From assembly GCA_018292915.2 (NCBI GenBank), contig JACVVK020000001.1, positions 1,886,001-1,950,000 of the forward strand: a DNA stretch of 64,000 bases, read 5' to 3'. The position numbers were made by a program, and so were the translations under genes. Origin of the DNA: Batillaria attramentaria. Lineage: Eukaryota; Mollusca; Gastropoda; Batillariidae. Shown piece by piece: positions 1 through 11,342 of the stretch (positions are counted from its first letter, which is position 1; each line of letters starts with the position of its first letter). The notes beneath the pieces are model-generated. The model did not search any database. It was not told the DNA's origin and worked only from the letters and a program-made list of their open reading frames with translations.

Positions 1-16
1 ACAAGCTTCAAGCAGA

Positions 17-80
17 ACAGACTGGCGCGAGGACAGACTGGCGCGAGGACAGACTGGCGCGAGAACAGACTAGCGCGAGA
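17..80. repeat. 16-bp tandem repeat, about 4 copies
   Basis: Four consecutive copies of a 16-bp unit resembling ACAGACTGGCGCGAGG, the last with one or two substitutions. The array lies near the window edge, so its full extent cannot be judged. Confidence 0.8.
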
Positions 81-712
81 ATGAAACCACATGAATACTG
101 GAATGCCCATAAAGCTGTTTAAAACATACATGCTGCCATAACTAAAGTATGATTGCCTGACCTACAAAACGTATTTTAAAATAATTTTAATAAACATTCA
201 AGTAAATACCGGAATTCCACAGAAACGCCGTGAGGAAACGGAAAGTTGCCATTCTCCATTGTCGTGGACTAGTAAAATATTCGCTGTGGAGAAGCACACG
301 TCGGTGGTTCTAAACCCTGTCTGGTCAGGTTTGACCGCTTCGACACGCGCATCTCTTTTTTGTAATAATCTGGCAAGCGCGTGCGTGGTAGTGTGAGGGA
401 ATCCGGGGAGGTGAGAAAGTGGGGAAGTAGACTATCAAATCAAGCAACGATATTTTTAATTGCCAATCGCCCATGGACCTATTCTGCATTGCATGGTCTT
501 GCCGGCAGGCGTGAAACAGTCATTGCCCTACAGCCGCGGGGTGCGAGCATGCTGCATTACTGATTTTCACTGGGGCTGAAATGGTGACTGTCGTATCATT
601 TCGGCGATCGGGTACACCGCGTACTGAAACGCGAGCGACATGATACGCGGCTTTCAAAATTCGGTTAGCAAGTGACGGGACAAAGATCGTTGTGCTCATA
701 TATTCAGAAGAG

Positions 713-713
<1 letters not shown>
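81..713. other. non-coding stretch, nothing recognised
   Basis: Short open frames only, none with splice sites or a recognisable domain. No repeat structure was seen by eye. Confidence 0.5.
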
Positions 714-773
<60 letters not shown>

Positions 774-888
774 CGATAGTTTCCTTCAACAGAGGATGTG
801 GATGCATTTGGGGCTCCTTCACAAGCTCCGTTTTTGTTGTTGTTGTTGCTTGTTGTGTGCGTGTGTGTGTGCGTGTGCGTGTGTGTGT

Positions 889-931
<43 letters not shown>
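714..931. repeat. (AC)n and (GT)n microsatellite pair
   Basis: A pure (AC)n tract at 714-770 is followed about 85 bp later by an interrupted (GT)n tract at roughly 856-931. The two are inverted relative to each other and could pair as a hairpin. Apparent poly-His/Thr and Cys/Val frames here are artefacts of the repeat. Confidence 0.9.
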
Positions 932-935
<4 letters not shown>

Positions 936-952
936 GCTCTATTTATATGTTT

Positions 953-1058
953 ATTAAGCCAACTTATGTTTAGGAACAGTTTCGCTTGTGGGTGCGCCTG
1001 TACGCTCGATCGCCTGTACTCTATCTTGATGATTAGTACAGCTCTTAATAGATACAAT
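953..1058 (+). repeat. 5' part of a dispersed repeat interrupted by the RTE element
   Basis: This stretch resembles 38598-38700 (shared blocks such as AAGCCAACTTA and GTACAGCTCT). Its continuation resumes at 4360 on the other side of the RTE insertion. The repeat family is not recognised. It ends in the 13-bp sequence at 1046-1058 that was duplicated on RTE insertion. Confidence 0.6.
1046..1058 (+). repeat. left target-site duplication of the RTE element
   Basis: The 13-mer TAATAGATACAAT occurs here and again at 4347-4359, exactly flanking the LINE. This is a direct sign of target-primed integration. Confidence 0.9.
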
Positions 1059-4000
1059 CCCTACATGGTCCAACCCTTGTCGTGGGGTAGTGGCTTGTGT
1101 ACCTCAATGACCCAGAGAGCTACGCCAGCGGGAGCACGTGCTCCTGGCAGGGTCACCCAAGCTGGACAGGTCGAAGGGTAGAGGTCAGACGAATGTGGAC
1201 CACCTCTCCAAGAGGCTAAACGGGTTTGCGTAGGGTTAACAGCCCTACCTGTAAAAAACATAACGTTACAGAAGCATCGACAGCAACAAACCAAAACATT
1301 CACCTGGGCAAGGAAGGGTCTCCATCCCGGAGACCTATGACGCATTGCAGTGAAAGCCGAAAGGAAGCTGCAAGGCCGACCCCCCTTCTAACACCCAGGA
1401 CAACGACGAGAGTAGCCACATGGAACATCAGGACTATGTATGAAGTAGGAAGGACCACACAAGTAGCAAGAGAGATGAAGAACTACAAGATAGGAGTACT
1501 GGGACTGAGTGAGACAAGGTGGCTACAGACAGGACAGCTGAGATTTTCATCGGGAGAGCAATTGCTGTACTCGGGACACACAGAGGATGGAGCCCCCCAC
1601 ACTGAGGGCGTGGCCCTGATGCTGGCACCGGAGGCACAGCGGGCACTCATCGGCTGGGAACCTGTCAACTCCCGCATCATCACAGCCAAATTCATCACCA
1701 AGAAGAAAGACATCAAGCTAAACATCATCCAGTGCTACGCTCCCACCAATGATGCGGAAGAGGAGAAAAAAGATGACTTCTACCAACAACTGCAGACAGT
1801 GATAGATAGAGGAGGAGCCAAGGACATGACCATACTTATGGGAGACTTCAACGCCAAGATTGGATCAGACAACACAGGCTATGAGAACACCATGGGAACA
1901 CACGGACTGGGACAGATGAACGAAAATGGCGAGCGCTTTGCAGACTTTTGTGCCCTGAACCAGCTAGTGATAGGAGGCAGCATCTTCCCACACAAGCGCA
2001 TCCACAAGGCCACATGGAGATCGCCGGACCATGTCACGGAGAACCAGATTGATCACATCTGCATCAGCCGGAAGTTCAGGAGATCGTGGCGAGATGTGCG
2101 CGTGATGAGGGGTGCCGATGTATCATCAGACCACCACCTTCTTGCAACAACACTGAGACTTCGGCTTAAGAGACACACCAACGCCAACAACACACGGACC
2201 AGGTACAACGTTGGCCTACTCAGGAACACAGAGACACAAGCAGCATTCCGGATCAGCCTTTCCAACAGGTTCCAGCCACTGCAAGACCTGATAGAAGACA
2301 GTGGAATGGATATCGAGACACAGTGGGAACACAGCAAGAAACTCTGGCACGACACAGGCGAAGAGGTCCTTGGCAAGAGAAAGACCCAACACAAGGAATG
2401 GATCTCTGCTGATACCATCCAGAAGCTGGAAGTTAGGAAAAAGAAGAAAACTGCACTGAACACGAGCCGAACAAGAAGAGCTAAGGCAAAGGCACAGGAA
2501 GAATACACAGCAGCTGACAGAGAAGTGAAGAGGAGCACCAGAAAGGACAAGAGGGACTACATCGACGACCTGGCCAATCAAGCAGAGGAAGCAGCTGGAC
2601 AAGGGAACCTAAAAGACCTGTACCAGGTGACCAAGAAGCTCGCGGGCAAATTTCAGCAGACAGACAAACCAGTGAAGGACAAGAACGGGCACCCACTGAC
2701 AACAACTGAGGAACAGCTGAAGCGATGGGCAGAACACTTCAGGGAGCTGTTAAATCGCCCCATCCCTGAAACACCACCAGACATCCCGCCAGCTGAGACA
2801 GAACTACCCATCAACTGCGACAAGCCCTCTAAGGCGGAGATCAGGAAAGCCATCATGACACTGAGAAATGGGAAAGCTGCAGGGCCGGACGAGATACCAG
2901 CAGAAGCCATCAAAGCAGACACAGAGACAGCCGTCAACATGCTGCACAGCCTATTCAGCAAGATCTGGGAGAAGGAAGAGGTGCCAGCCCAGTGGAAAGA
3001 AGGGATCGTCATCAAGCTGCCAAAGAAAGGGGACCTCAGGGACTGCAGCAACTACCGAGGGATCATGCTCCTGTCAGTGCCAGGCAAGGTTCTCAACAGA
3101 ATTCTACTGGAGAGGATGAGGGAGGCAGTCGACCCTATGCTCCGAGACCAGCAGGCGGGCTTTCGCAGGAACAGGTCCTGCGCTGACCAGATCGCCAGCC
3201 TACGCATCATCGTTGAGCAGTCACTGGAGTGGAACTCCCCCCTCTACATCAACTTCATAGACTATGAGAAGGCCTTCGACAGTGTAGACAGAGAGGCGCT
3301 GTGGAAGCTGCTAAGGCACTATGGAGTTCCCGGGAAGATCATCTCCCTGATTCAGTGCACCTACAAAGACATGAGCTGCAGGATTGCCCATGCCGGCCAG
3401 TTGTCAGAAAGCTTCGAGGTGAAGACCGGAGTCCGCCAGGGATGCCTGTTGTCCCCGTTCCTCTTCCTCCTGGTCATCGACTGGATCATGAAGACCACCA
3501 CAACAGGCAGGAAAAACGGGATACAGTGGACACTCTGGACGCAGCTGGATGACCTCAACTTTGCGGACGACCTGGCGCTCCTGTCTCACAGCCACAGCCA
3601 GATGCAGGACAAGACTACATGCCTGGAAGCCACATCAGCCGGAACAGGGCTCAAGATCAACAGGAGGAAAACCGAGCTGATGAAGATCAACACCACTGCC
3701 AACACACCAGTCACAGTCGGTGGAGAGTCCATCAGGGAGGTAGAGTCCTTTGTCTACCTGGGAAGTGTGGTTGATGGACAGGGAGGCACAGACCGAGACG
3801 TCACAGCCAGAATCGGCAAGGCAAGAGCAGCAATGGTCATGCTGAAGAACATCTGGGCATCCAAAGTTGTCAGCATAAGAACCAAACTTCGCATCTTCAA
3901 CTCCAACGTGAAGTCAGTTCTGCTCTACGGATGCGAAACATGGAGGACAACGAAGACGATGCAGCAGAAGATCCAGACATTTCTCAACACCTGTCTGAGG

Positions 4001-4346
4001 CGCATCTTCAACATCCGATGGCCAGAGAAGATCCGGAACGAAGAGCTGTGGGAGCGAGCAGGGCAGGAACCAGCGGCCAAGCAGATCCTGCGGAGGAAGT
4101 GGGGCTGGATTGGACACACCCTCAGGAAGCCAGCATCCAGCACCACACGCCAAGCCCTGACATGGAACCCACAGGGGAAAAGGAAGAGAGGCCGGCCTCG
4201 CAACAGCTGGAGGCGGGACACTGAGGCAGAGTTATATAAGCAGGGGACCAACTGGACTGGAGTGGCAAGAATAGCCCAGAACAGAGTGCGATGGCGAAGG
4301 GTTGTCGATGGCCTATGCTCCACGTGGAGCCAGGGGCCTAAGTAAG
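1059..4346 (+). mobile_element. full-length RTE-clade non-LTR retrotransposon
   Basis: A 3288-bp LINE with one uninterrupted ORF (endonuclease plus reverse transcriptase), a 5' leader of about 280 bp and almost no 3' UTR. The ORF stop codon lies inside a short TAAG-type 3' tail, also seen in the second copy at 27533-28623. A 13-bp target-site duplication (1046-1058 and 4347-4359) fixes both ends. Endonuclease-RT order, a single ORF and a microsatellite-like tail fit the RTE clade; an exact family name needs a Repbase/Dfam search. The intact ORF and perfect duplication suggest recent insertion and possibly a still-competent element. Confidence 0.9.
1337..4345 (+). CDS. RTE-type LINE polyprotein: endonuclease and reverse transcriptase
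   Basis: The ORF gives 1002 residues from the first in-frame ATG; the open frame extends upstream to 1226 without another ATG. The N-terminal apurinic-like endonuclease (EEP fold) shows WNIRTM, SETRW, GDFNAKIG near residue 169 and SSDHHLL near 263-269. A Lys/Glu-rich linker follows. The reverse transcriptase has QAGFRRNRSC, DYEKAFDSVD, GVRQGCLLSP and the catalytic FADD box near residue 742. The C-terminal part carries a GWIGHTLRK motif and a GKRKRGRPRNSW basic stretch typical of RTE and related elements. The protein nicks target DNA and copies the element RNA there. No internal stop or frameshift was seen, unlike the second copy at 27.5 kb. Several reverse-strand frames across this ORF are shadows. 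Confidence 0.9.
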   Translation: MTHCSESRKEAARPTPLLTPRTTTRVATWNIRTMYEVGRTTQVAREMKNYKIGVLGLSETRWLQTGQLRFSSGEQLLYSGHTEDGAPHTEGVALMLAPEAQRALIGWEPVNSRIITAKFITKKKDIKLNIIQCYAPTNDAEEEKKDDFYQQLQTVIDRGGAKDMTILMGDFNAKIGSDNTGYENTMGTHGLGQMNENGERFADFCALNQLVIGGSIFPHKRIHKATWRSPDHVTENQIDHICISRKFRRSWRDVRVMRGADVSSDHHLLATTLRLRLKRHTNANNTRTRYNVGLLRNTETQAAFRISLSNRFQPLQDLIEDSGMDIETQWEHSKKLWHDTGEEVLGKRKTQHKEWISADTIQKLEVRKKKKTALNTSRTRRAKAKAQEEYTAADREVKRSTRKDKRDYIDDLANQAEEAAGQGNLKDLYQVTKKLAGKFQQTDKPVKDKNGHPLTTTEEQLKRWAEHFRELLNRPIPETPPDIPPAETELPINCDKPSKAEIRKAIMTLRNGKAAGPDEIPAEAIKADTETAVNMLHSLFSKIWEKEEVPAQWKEGIVIKLPKKGDLRDCSNYRGIMLLSVPGKVLNRILLERMREAVDPMLRDQQAGFRRNRSCADQIASLRIIVEQSLEWNSPLYINFIDYEKAFDSVDREALWKLLRHYGVPGKIISLIQCTYKDMSCRIAHAGQLSESFEVKTGVRQGCLLSPFLFLLVIDWIMKTTTTGRKNGIQWTLWTQLDDLNFADDLALLSHSHSQMQDKTTCLEATSAGTGLKINRRKTELMKINTTANTPVTVGGESIREVESFVYLGSVVDGQGGTDRDVTARIGKARAAMVMLKNIWASKVVSIRTKLRIFNSNVKSVLLYGCETWRTTKTMQQKIQTFLNTCLRRIFNIRWPEKIRNEELWERAGQEPAAKQILRRKWGWIGHTLRKPASSTTRQALTWNPQGKRKRGRPRNSWRRDTEAELYKQGTNWTGVARIAQNRVRWRRVVDGLCSTWSQGPK

Positions 4347-4359
4347 TAATAGATACAAT
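4347..4359 (+). repeat. right target-site duplication of the RTE element
   Basis: Second copy of TAATAGATACAAT. It overlaps the TAAG-type tail by a base or two, so the exact junction is ambiguous by about 2 bp. Confidence 0.9.
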
Positions 4360-4495
4360 GGTGTTTCCACTTTGCGCAAGCGGTCGGTCTATGACCGTTC
4401 GTACAACACTCTCGTTCAGTGTATTAACCGCGCCAGTGAGTACGCTTCTGTTGGCTCTCATTTGAGATGCTGTCACTGTGCAGGTGTTTTAAGAA
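4360..4495 (+). repeat. 3' part of the interrupted dispersed repeat
   Basis: Continues the repeat broken at 1058. It aligns loosely with 38715-38872, sharing ACTTTGCG, GTACGCTTCT and GATGCTGTCACTGT-like blocks. Family unknown. Confidence 0.55.
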
Positions 4496-5269
4496 GATTT
4501 GCCCAGAAGATTTTTGCCAAACGATTTTTGCCCAGAAGATTTTTATTACCGGCTCTGAGCCCAAGGGGCTTTTAAAGCCACGATACAGTCAAAATTACAT
4601 CACCACGGGCGGCAATGTCAATATGTACATACATTATAATCAAAATCGCCCTCACTACACGTTTCTCGCACACATACACAATCATTGAGAACATAAACAT
4701 TACTGGTATGGTGCATAGTACAGTAACTGGAAAATATGCCCAAGTTACGAGTAACGCAGACACCACGAAAACAGGTAAGAACGATCTGTGTGCATATAAA
4801 TCATACAGACTGGCCCTTTAAACGAACCACGATTAGCAGTCTGCGTTCAGTGTCGCTCGTCACATGGCATATGGCGTACCATACTCTAAGAAAGTGATCA
4901 CTTCACCCTCACTGGAGTGGATGTTTCAAAACGTGCCTACTCCGTAGATACACATGCAGCCGACACCAAAATAATTAAAAACCTGATTGCAGCCCGTGTA
5001 CAAACACGAGGCTGAAAAACGGTCCACCATCTGTGTCGTAATGCGCCCGTCAAGGACGCAGATGCGATGTATTGACAGCACGTGCAGAATGGAGCGTGAG
5101 CTGGTGCGAATAGGGCTGTGAGGAACGTAAGACGTCAAGACTGAGGAAAAACAAAACAGTCAGTGTCGCCGATGCATCAAAATGAACTGCGAGATCTCTG
5201 ACTAGGCCCTGTGGCTCTGAACCAATTGCGTTGATGAATCCTAACAGATGCGAGCCACTCGTGCTACTG

Positions 5270-5300
<31 letters not shown>

Positions 5301-7309
5301 CACCAGTTACAAAGCAAAGGTTAGCTGCTAGGTACTTCTTTTTTTTTAATGCACAACCCACTGATCTACACGTAAACGCCGAGAATCATCAAAACAGGCA
5401 ATGCCATGTGACGTGTCGCGAAGCCATATTTTTCAGTGTGAAATTCAATGTCGGTAGATCGGATACCGCTGAGAAACATGTTTGGTTAAATTCAAATGAC
5501 TCCCCTTGTTCGCGCAGGTTAGGAACATGTATATCTGTCATCATGAACACAGAACTACAGATACGTATCTGTTTATAGCTCATGAACAACGCACAAAATG
5601 GAGACGGCCGGACGAATGATGTCTGCTGTTGTTTTTATCTATGATCATCCGGTGAGCGGGTGGTGGGTAAACGTCTACGAACAAAATAGTGGCATTTCTG
5701 AACATAAATGTTGCAGTTTGGTGCATACTTTGGCGGCGGGGGGAGGGGGGAGAGGTGGTTGTCCCTGATCTGACTGACAAATCCAAGACGCACTGTGTGT
5801 ATATATATATATCCGAAACGTCTACTCTACTTCTTGTTCGTGATGTATGCGGGATATTTTACTGAGCGTATCTGTTGCCTGGAGCGATTTAAATAAACAG
5901 GACGAGTAGTACATGAGGCCATACGGTGTTCATCACACTGCTGTCTACTGTCGTCCTAACTTTCTGGCGCAAACTACGCACGCACTCAAAGTCACGCGCA
6001 AAGTCGTGTGCTAGGCACACATAAGAACAAATCCATTGTTCCGAAATTTTGTTTTTTTCATTTCTGTATTTGTTATCGGGGAGGGGGGGGGGGCAATTTG
6101 GGGTTGTTTGTTGTTTCTATGAACAAGATTCATGCCACTGTGAAAAAAAAGTGAAAACCTGCCTGGCCTGTGTACTATTTGTGTTGATGCGCAACTGACA
6201 TTCCGATCAAAAGTCATTCAGAGCAAGTATATCATGGCTGAGACTGAGGCCGACAGACGACCATGAAGTGATGGAGGTTGGATGTTCATGCGAGTACTGC
6301 AAAGAAACTGAAGTCTGGAATTTCTTTAAGTTTACACCCACACACGAATGGACAGTATCTGGATTTCTTTAAAAAATGAACTTTGATGCGCTATAACAGT
6401 GATGAGTGCCGCATTTCTAAATTTTCATGTAGCAAACCACAATAAAATACTACAGCGTTTTACTTGATAGCATTGTCTAAGGAGCGTGGCCCGGGTTGAC
6501 ACCAGCAATCTGCTTCCGTCTCCACAACTTCCTCGCCAGTGACATCCGTAAACACAACGAATGTGTGTTAATTTAGTACAACTGTCTGCTCCGCGGTGGT
6601 CTGACTACGCTGGCCATGGCGTGAAGACGTAACGACGAACCACTCCCGGAACACCTACCAACATCCGCTTCTACCAGTTCCCGGACTTACAGATACACTA
6701 AGTGTACGACGTAAAATGGGAGTACAGCCGTCTCCAGTTTGATCTCGGTAAGCAGGGGTCACCCCCCACCCCTTCCCCACTGTAGTGTTTACGAGCGATA
6801 GTGGCGCAAAGGCGTGTGCAAGCGGAATGAGTCACGCGTCGCTGCTCAACGCAAGTCCTCTCAATGTGCACGGGATATACTTTGTACTATGTGGTTAGCC
6901 TGGAACTGGCACCTACCAGCGAATTAACGCCTACCTCCTCCACAATATCCTGGCTACAAACTCACGCGAATTCCCTGCAATACTGTTGCGAAAAACTACC
7001 ACACGATCTTTTCTGACTGGATTTCTATAGCAAAGTCATGTAAACCACCGGTCTTCATGCAGCCTCTCCTCCGGTAGGTTAGTAAATGTCCATGAACTGG
7101 CAAGGTTCCATTGTAGGCAAAACACTCACTGATGTATGAAGAGAACGAAAGTGGTAAGAAAACAGCTCCGCACATTTGGTTAAAGCTGGGGGGGGGGGGG
7201 GGTAGGAAAGACTGCCAAAGAACCGAATTTTTACTAAATACAGTGAAAACCTACACGAACAAATACATACAGATTAAGTCCGCATGCCACTGCAGACTGG
7301 AGAGACAAA
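4496..7309. other. non-coding region without recognisable genes
   Basis: Only short open frames without domains. It holds a poly-C run followed by (CA)n near 5271-5300, a short (TA)n run near 5801 and poly-G runs near 6079-6092 and 7188-7202. No splice-flanked coding segment was found by eye. Confidence 0.5.
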
Positions 7310-7625
7310 AAAAGATACGATGAAGTCCGCATGCTACTAAACACTAGAGAGCCTCGTAAGATGATAATGTTCGCATGTAACTAAAGCCTAGAGAGACTCA
7401 GAACACACGATGAGACGATAAAGTTCCCATGTTACCAAAGACTGGACAGACTCAGAAGACGACAAAGTCCACACGTTACTAAAGACTGGACAGACTCAGA
7501 AGACGACAAAGTCCACACGTTACTAAAGACTGGACAGACTCAGAGGACGACAAAGTCCACAAGTTACTAAAGACTGGACAGACTCAGAAGACGACAAAGT
7601 CCACAAGTTACTAAAGACTGGAGAC
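7310..7625. repeat. 44-bp minisatellite, about 6-7 units
   Basis: Repeats of a 44-bp unit containing ACTAAAGACTGGACAGACTC. The units at 7417-7625 are nearly identical and those before 7417 are diverged. The period is read directly from GACAAAG at 7461 and 7505. The array ends 4-5 bp from the splice donor of the minus-strand exon at 7630-7814, so it occupies the start of that intron. Confidence 0.9.
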
Positions 7626-7629
7626 TCAC

Positions 7630-7814
7630 CTCCTTCTGGCACGAGCTGAGTTGGGCGCTGCGCCTGAGGTGGGCCTCCTCTGTGACGTGCTGCGTCTCCG
7701 CTCACGTACGTTCTCAACATCCACGAGAGGGCGCAAGGGGGGCGGGCTGGGGGAGGCTGCAAACTCAAGCAGGTTCGCCGACGTCTTCCGCCTTTTGCGG
7801 TTGGGACTCTCGCT
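7630..7814 (-). CDS. internal coding exon of an unidentified basic protein
   Basis: A 185-bp exon with a clear acceptor (CTTGTCTTTCAG) and donor (GGAG|GTGAGT). Read in phase 0 it encodes 61 residues. They start SESPNRKRRKTSANLLEF, then a Ser/Pro segment (SPSPPPLRPL), then an Arg/Ser-rich tail. RKRRK is a likely nuclear-localisation signal. The exon is clearly more GC-rich than its flanks. I do not recognise the family. Its starting phase matches the end phase of the candidate exon at 18579-18661, so both may belong to one minus-strand gene together with 21254-21676. The exon itself is fairly secure; gene membership is inference. Confidence 0.6.
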
Positions 7815-8919
7815 CTGAAAGACAAGGTGAAAACATACTTTATTCTACACATGACATGTTCATGGTGAGAAATAGTTAAAACCACAAAAAAGTCAAGTAC
7901 ACACATATGATGAGAGTAAATCGACTGCTAAAACTGTCAACACCAAACACTGCAAGAGCCCTACATGTACCACGTCCCGTAAACAATGCATTTGCCATTA
8001 AGCCATAAAAATGCCGGATGCCGAATAACTTGGTCAGTACACTGAAGAGGCGAGGGTTATCCGACGCTTACTTTAGTAGTACATCACCGTACTTATTACT
8101 GGTGTGTACGAATAGTCGCTTGCTAGTTAGCTCTACACAGCTCAGCGTACGTTTCCTGTGTCCTCAACGACCCTCTACGACCCTCCGTCCCCACTCCCCC
8201 TTCCAACGGTTCGACTCAATAATGCACTCTCTTTTACCTCCTCTTCCACTCGAATATTTCTAGCGCGTGCATAATTAAAATTTGCATCGACTTCTTGTGT
8301 GTTGTCCTCATTCGCCCAACGGCTTGGACATGTTAGTGTAACTCATGCCGGCCAGTCAAGGACAACAAAGTTTGATGTTTCCTCTATATCTCGTTTCTGA
8401 GAAAATGCCGATGTCTTTATCCTTAATTACACACACACACACAAGCGCCCGCACACGCACACGCACACACACACAACGGAGGGTTATCACATACAGTAAC
8501 TATGTTTCTGATGTCAGGCAAAAAGCAAATAATTTTTATGATAAAAATGGCATCCCGTCTGCAAACTAAACCAACAGCCTATAACCACTTTCACTCTCTC
8601 ATGTTAGTATTAAACCTAACTAACATGGCACCTCCCTCTTCTCACACCAGCCCTTCCCCAATGCCCCATCCTAGGGCATTCCGTCTTTTTTTTTTTATCC
8701 CTGCACTGACGGACGGCATTGTAAAAGTGGTCTGTCAAGTGAGCGAACTAAGGGACCCGTCGCCCCTCAAAATGCTGGTCCGTCGTCCTTTATTCTAAGC
8801 GCCTGTGCGCGCCAAAGCACAGTACACAAGTCAATTCAAGCAGCTCACCCACGGGACTTTCTGGCCGAAGGTCAACCGTCTGCTCGGTCTTAGTCTGCTG
8901 TCCACTTTCCACCGTGCCA
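7815..8919. other. non-coding, short CA-rich patch
   Basis: No supported coding segment. An interrupted (CA)n/(CG) patch lies around 8431-8475 and a short poly-T run at about 8687. Confidence 0.5.
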
Positions 8920-10065
<1,146 letters not shown>

Positions 10066-10066
10066 C

Positions 10067-10068
10067 GC

Positions 10069-10140
<72 letters not shown>
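10067..10140. repeat. compound (GT)n-(GA)n microsatellite
   Basis: A GCGCG start, then (GT)n, then (GA)n. Confidence 0.9.
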
Positions 10141-10141
<1 letters not shown>

Positions 10142-10502
10142 TGGGGAATTGCTGAGCAAAAAAAGACTGAAACCTAGGCTGGGGTGCAGAGGCAGCGCCA
10201 TGCTGGAGGACCCAAGAAGCAACGCCCCCCATCAGAAAACAATTTAATCTTTTATTATTAAAGGCATTTAATAGCCTCCCCTGGCACCCAGAAGTAACAC
10301 ACTGCCTTGGTACTGACACACAAGTCTTCAAAAGTGAAGTAAGACTGTCCCATATGGCATTACATGTATCGTGATGATACATTACTGCGCGTGTAACCCT
10401 TTTTCCCCCTTCCTTTTCTTTGGCTGAAACTGAGGTTTTCTTTGGTTGAAAGGATAGAAAATTTGACTGAAAATTGCCAAATGACTGAAAATTCCCCAGC
10501 CT

Positions 10503-10594
<92 letters not shown>

Positions 10595-10621
10595 TGTGTG
10601 TGTGCACACGCGCGCGCGCAC
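10503..10621. repeat. long (TG)n tract ending in (CG)n
   Basis: About 100 bp of nearly pure TG followed by an alternating purine-pyrimidine GC stretch (ACACGCGCGCGCGCACG). This is the longest dinucleotide run in the window. Confidence 0.95.
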
Positions 10622-11086
10622 GTGGGCGCACCTATGACGAGCGACTAGCCTCGTCTAACGTGATGGATTTACGATGAAAGTCAGTAAAACCATCCCAGAC
10701 ATCACCTCCACGGTGACAGCAACAGCAAAACTGACTCCGCCGGCGTTTCACAGTCTTCCACGGCGTTACGAAGGAGAATATGATGGCGAGTACACGAAGC
10801 CTCACCCATGCACTCGCCCCCAGGTGCTCTTTATCATGCTCTGCGTTCAGGTGGCCCAACACATTCCCCGCTGCCACTCCCAATCCCACCACACCTTCAC
10901 TGCGTATCAGCGTCCACACGCATGCAGGACGCGCTAGACGTGTCGGACAAACCACCGCAACACCTACTATGTCGATGAGTAGTTTCGGATCTGACTCTTC
11001 CAACACAGTGCTTCTAGTTCAGCTGCTCGGTGATGGATAATGCCACTCTACTACGTACTCACTGTGTCAAAACACAGTACAGGTGG

Positions 11087-11090
<4 letters not shown>
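10622..11090. other. non-coding, nothing recognised
   Basis: Moderately GC-rich. Open frames on both strands, but no domain and no convincing splice-flanked exon. Confidence 0.4.
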
Positions 11091-11150
<60 letters not shown>

Positions 11151-11289
11151 TTTCTGTCTTTCTTTCTTCGCTTCCTTTTTATTTAATTTTGTTTTGGGAT
11201 TTCTTTAGTACTGACCCCCCTGTCAGTACTCCCCCCCCCCCACCGTCCCCCCCCCCCCACACGACTGTCAGTACTGCCCCCCCCCCCCC

Positions 11290-11341
<52 letters not shown>
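11091..11341. repeat. (CA)n tracts and poly-C cluster
   Basis: (CA)n at about 11091-11145. A poly-C-interrupted segment at 11214-11290 has three GTCAGTACT-type blocks spaced by C-runs, then a second (CA)n at about 11291-11340. Confidence 0.9.

Positions 11342-11342
<1 letters not shown>

Noticed and set aside
692..1057. Open frames rich in His-Thr or Cys-Val across the CA/GT tracts, also at 8.8-9.1, 10.0-10.6, 11.0-11.5 and 51.5-52.0 kb
   Set aside because: They are translations of dinucleotide repeats with no other coding evidence.
2053..2602. Reverse-strand open frames over the RTE ORF, including one of 165 codons
   Set aside because: Antisense shadows of the reverse-transcriptase reading frame; no domain.
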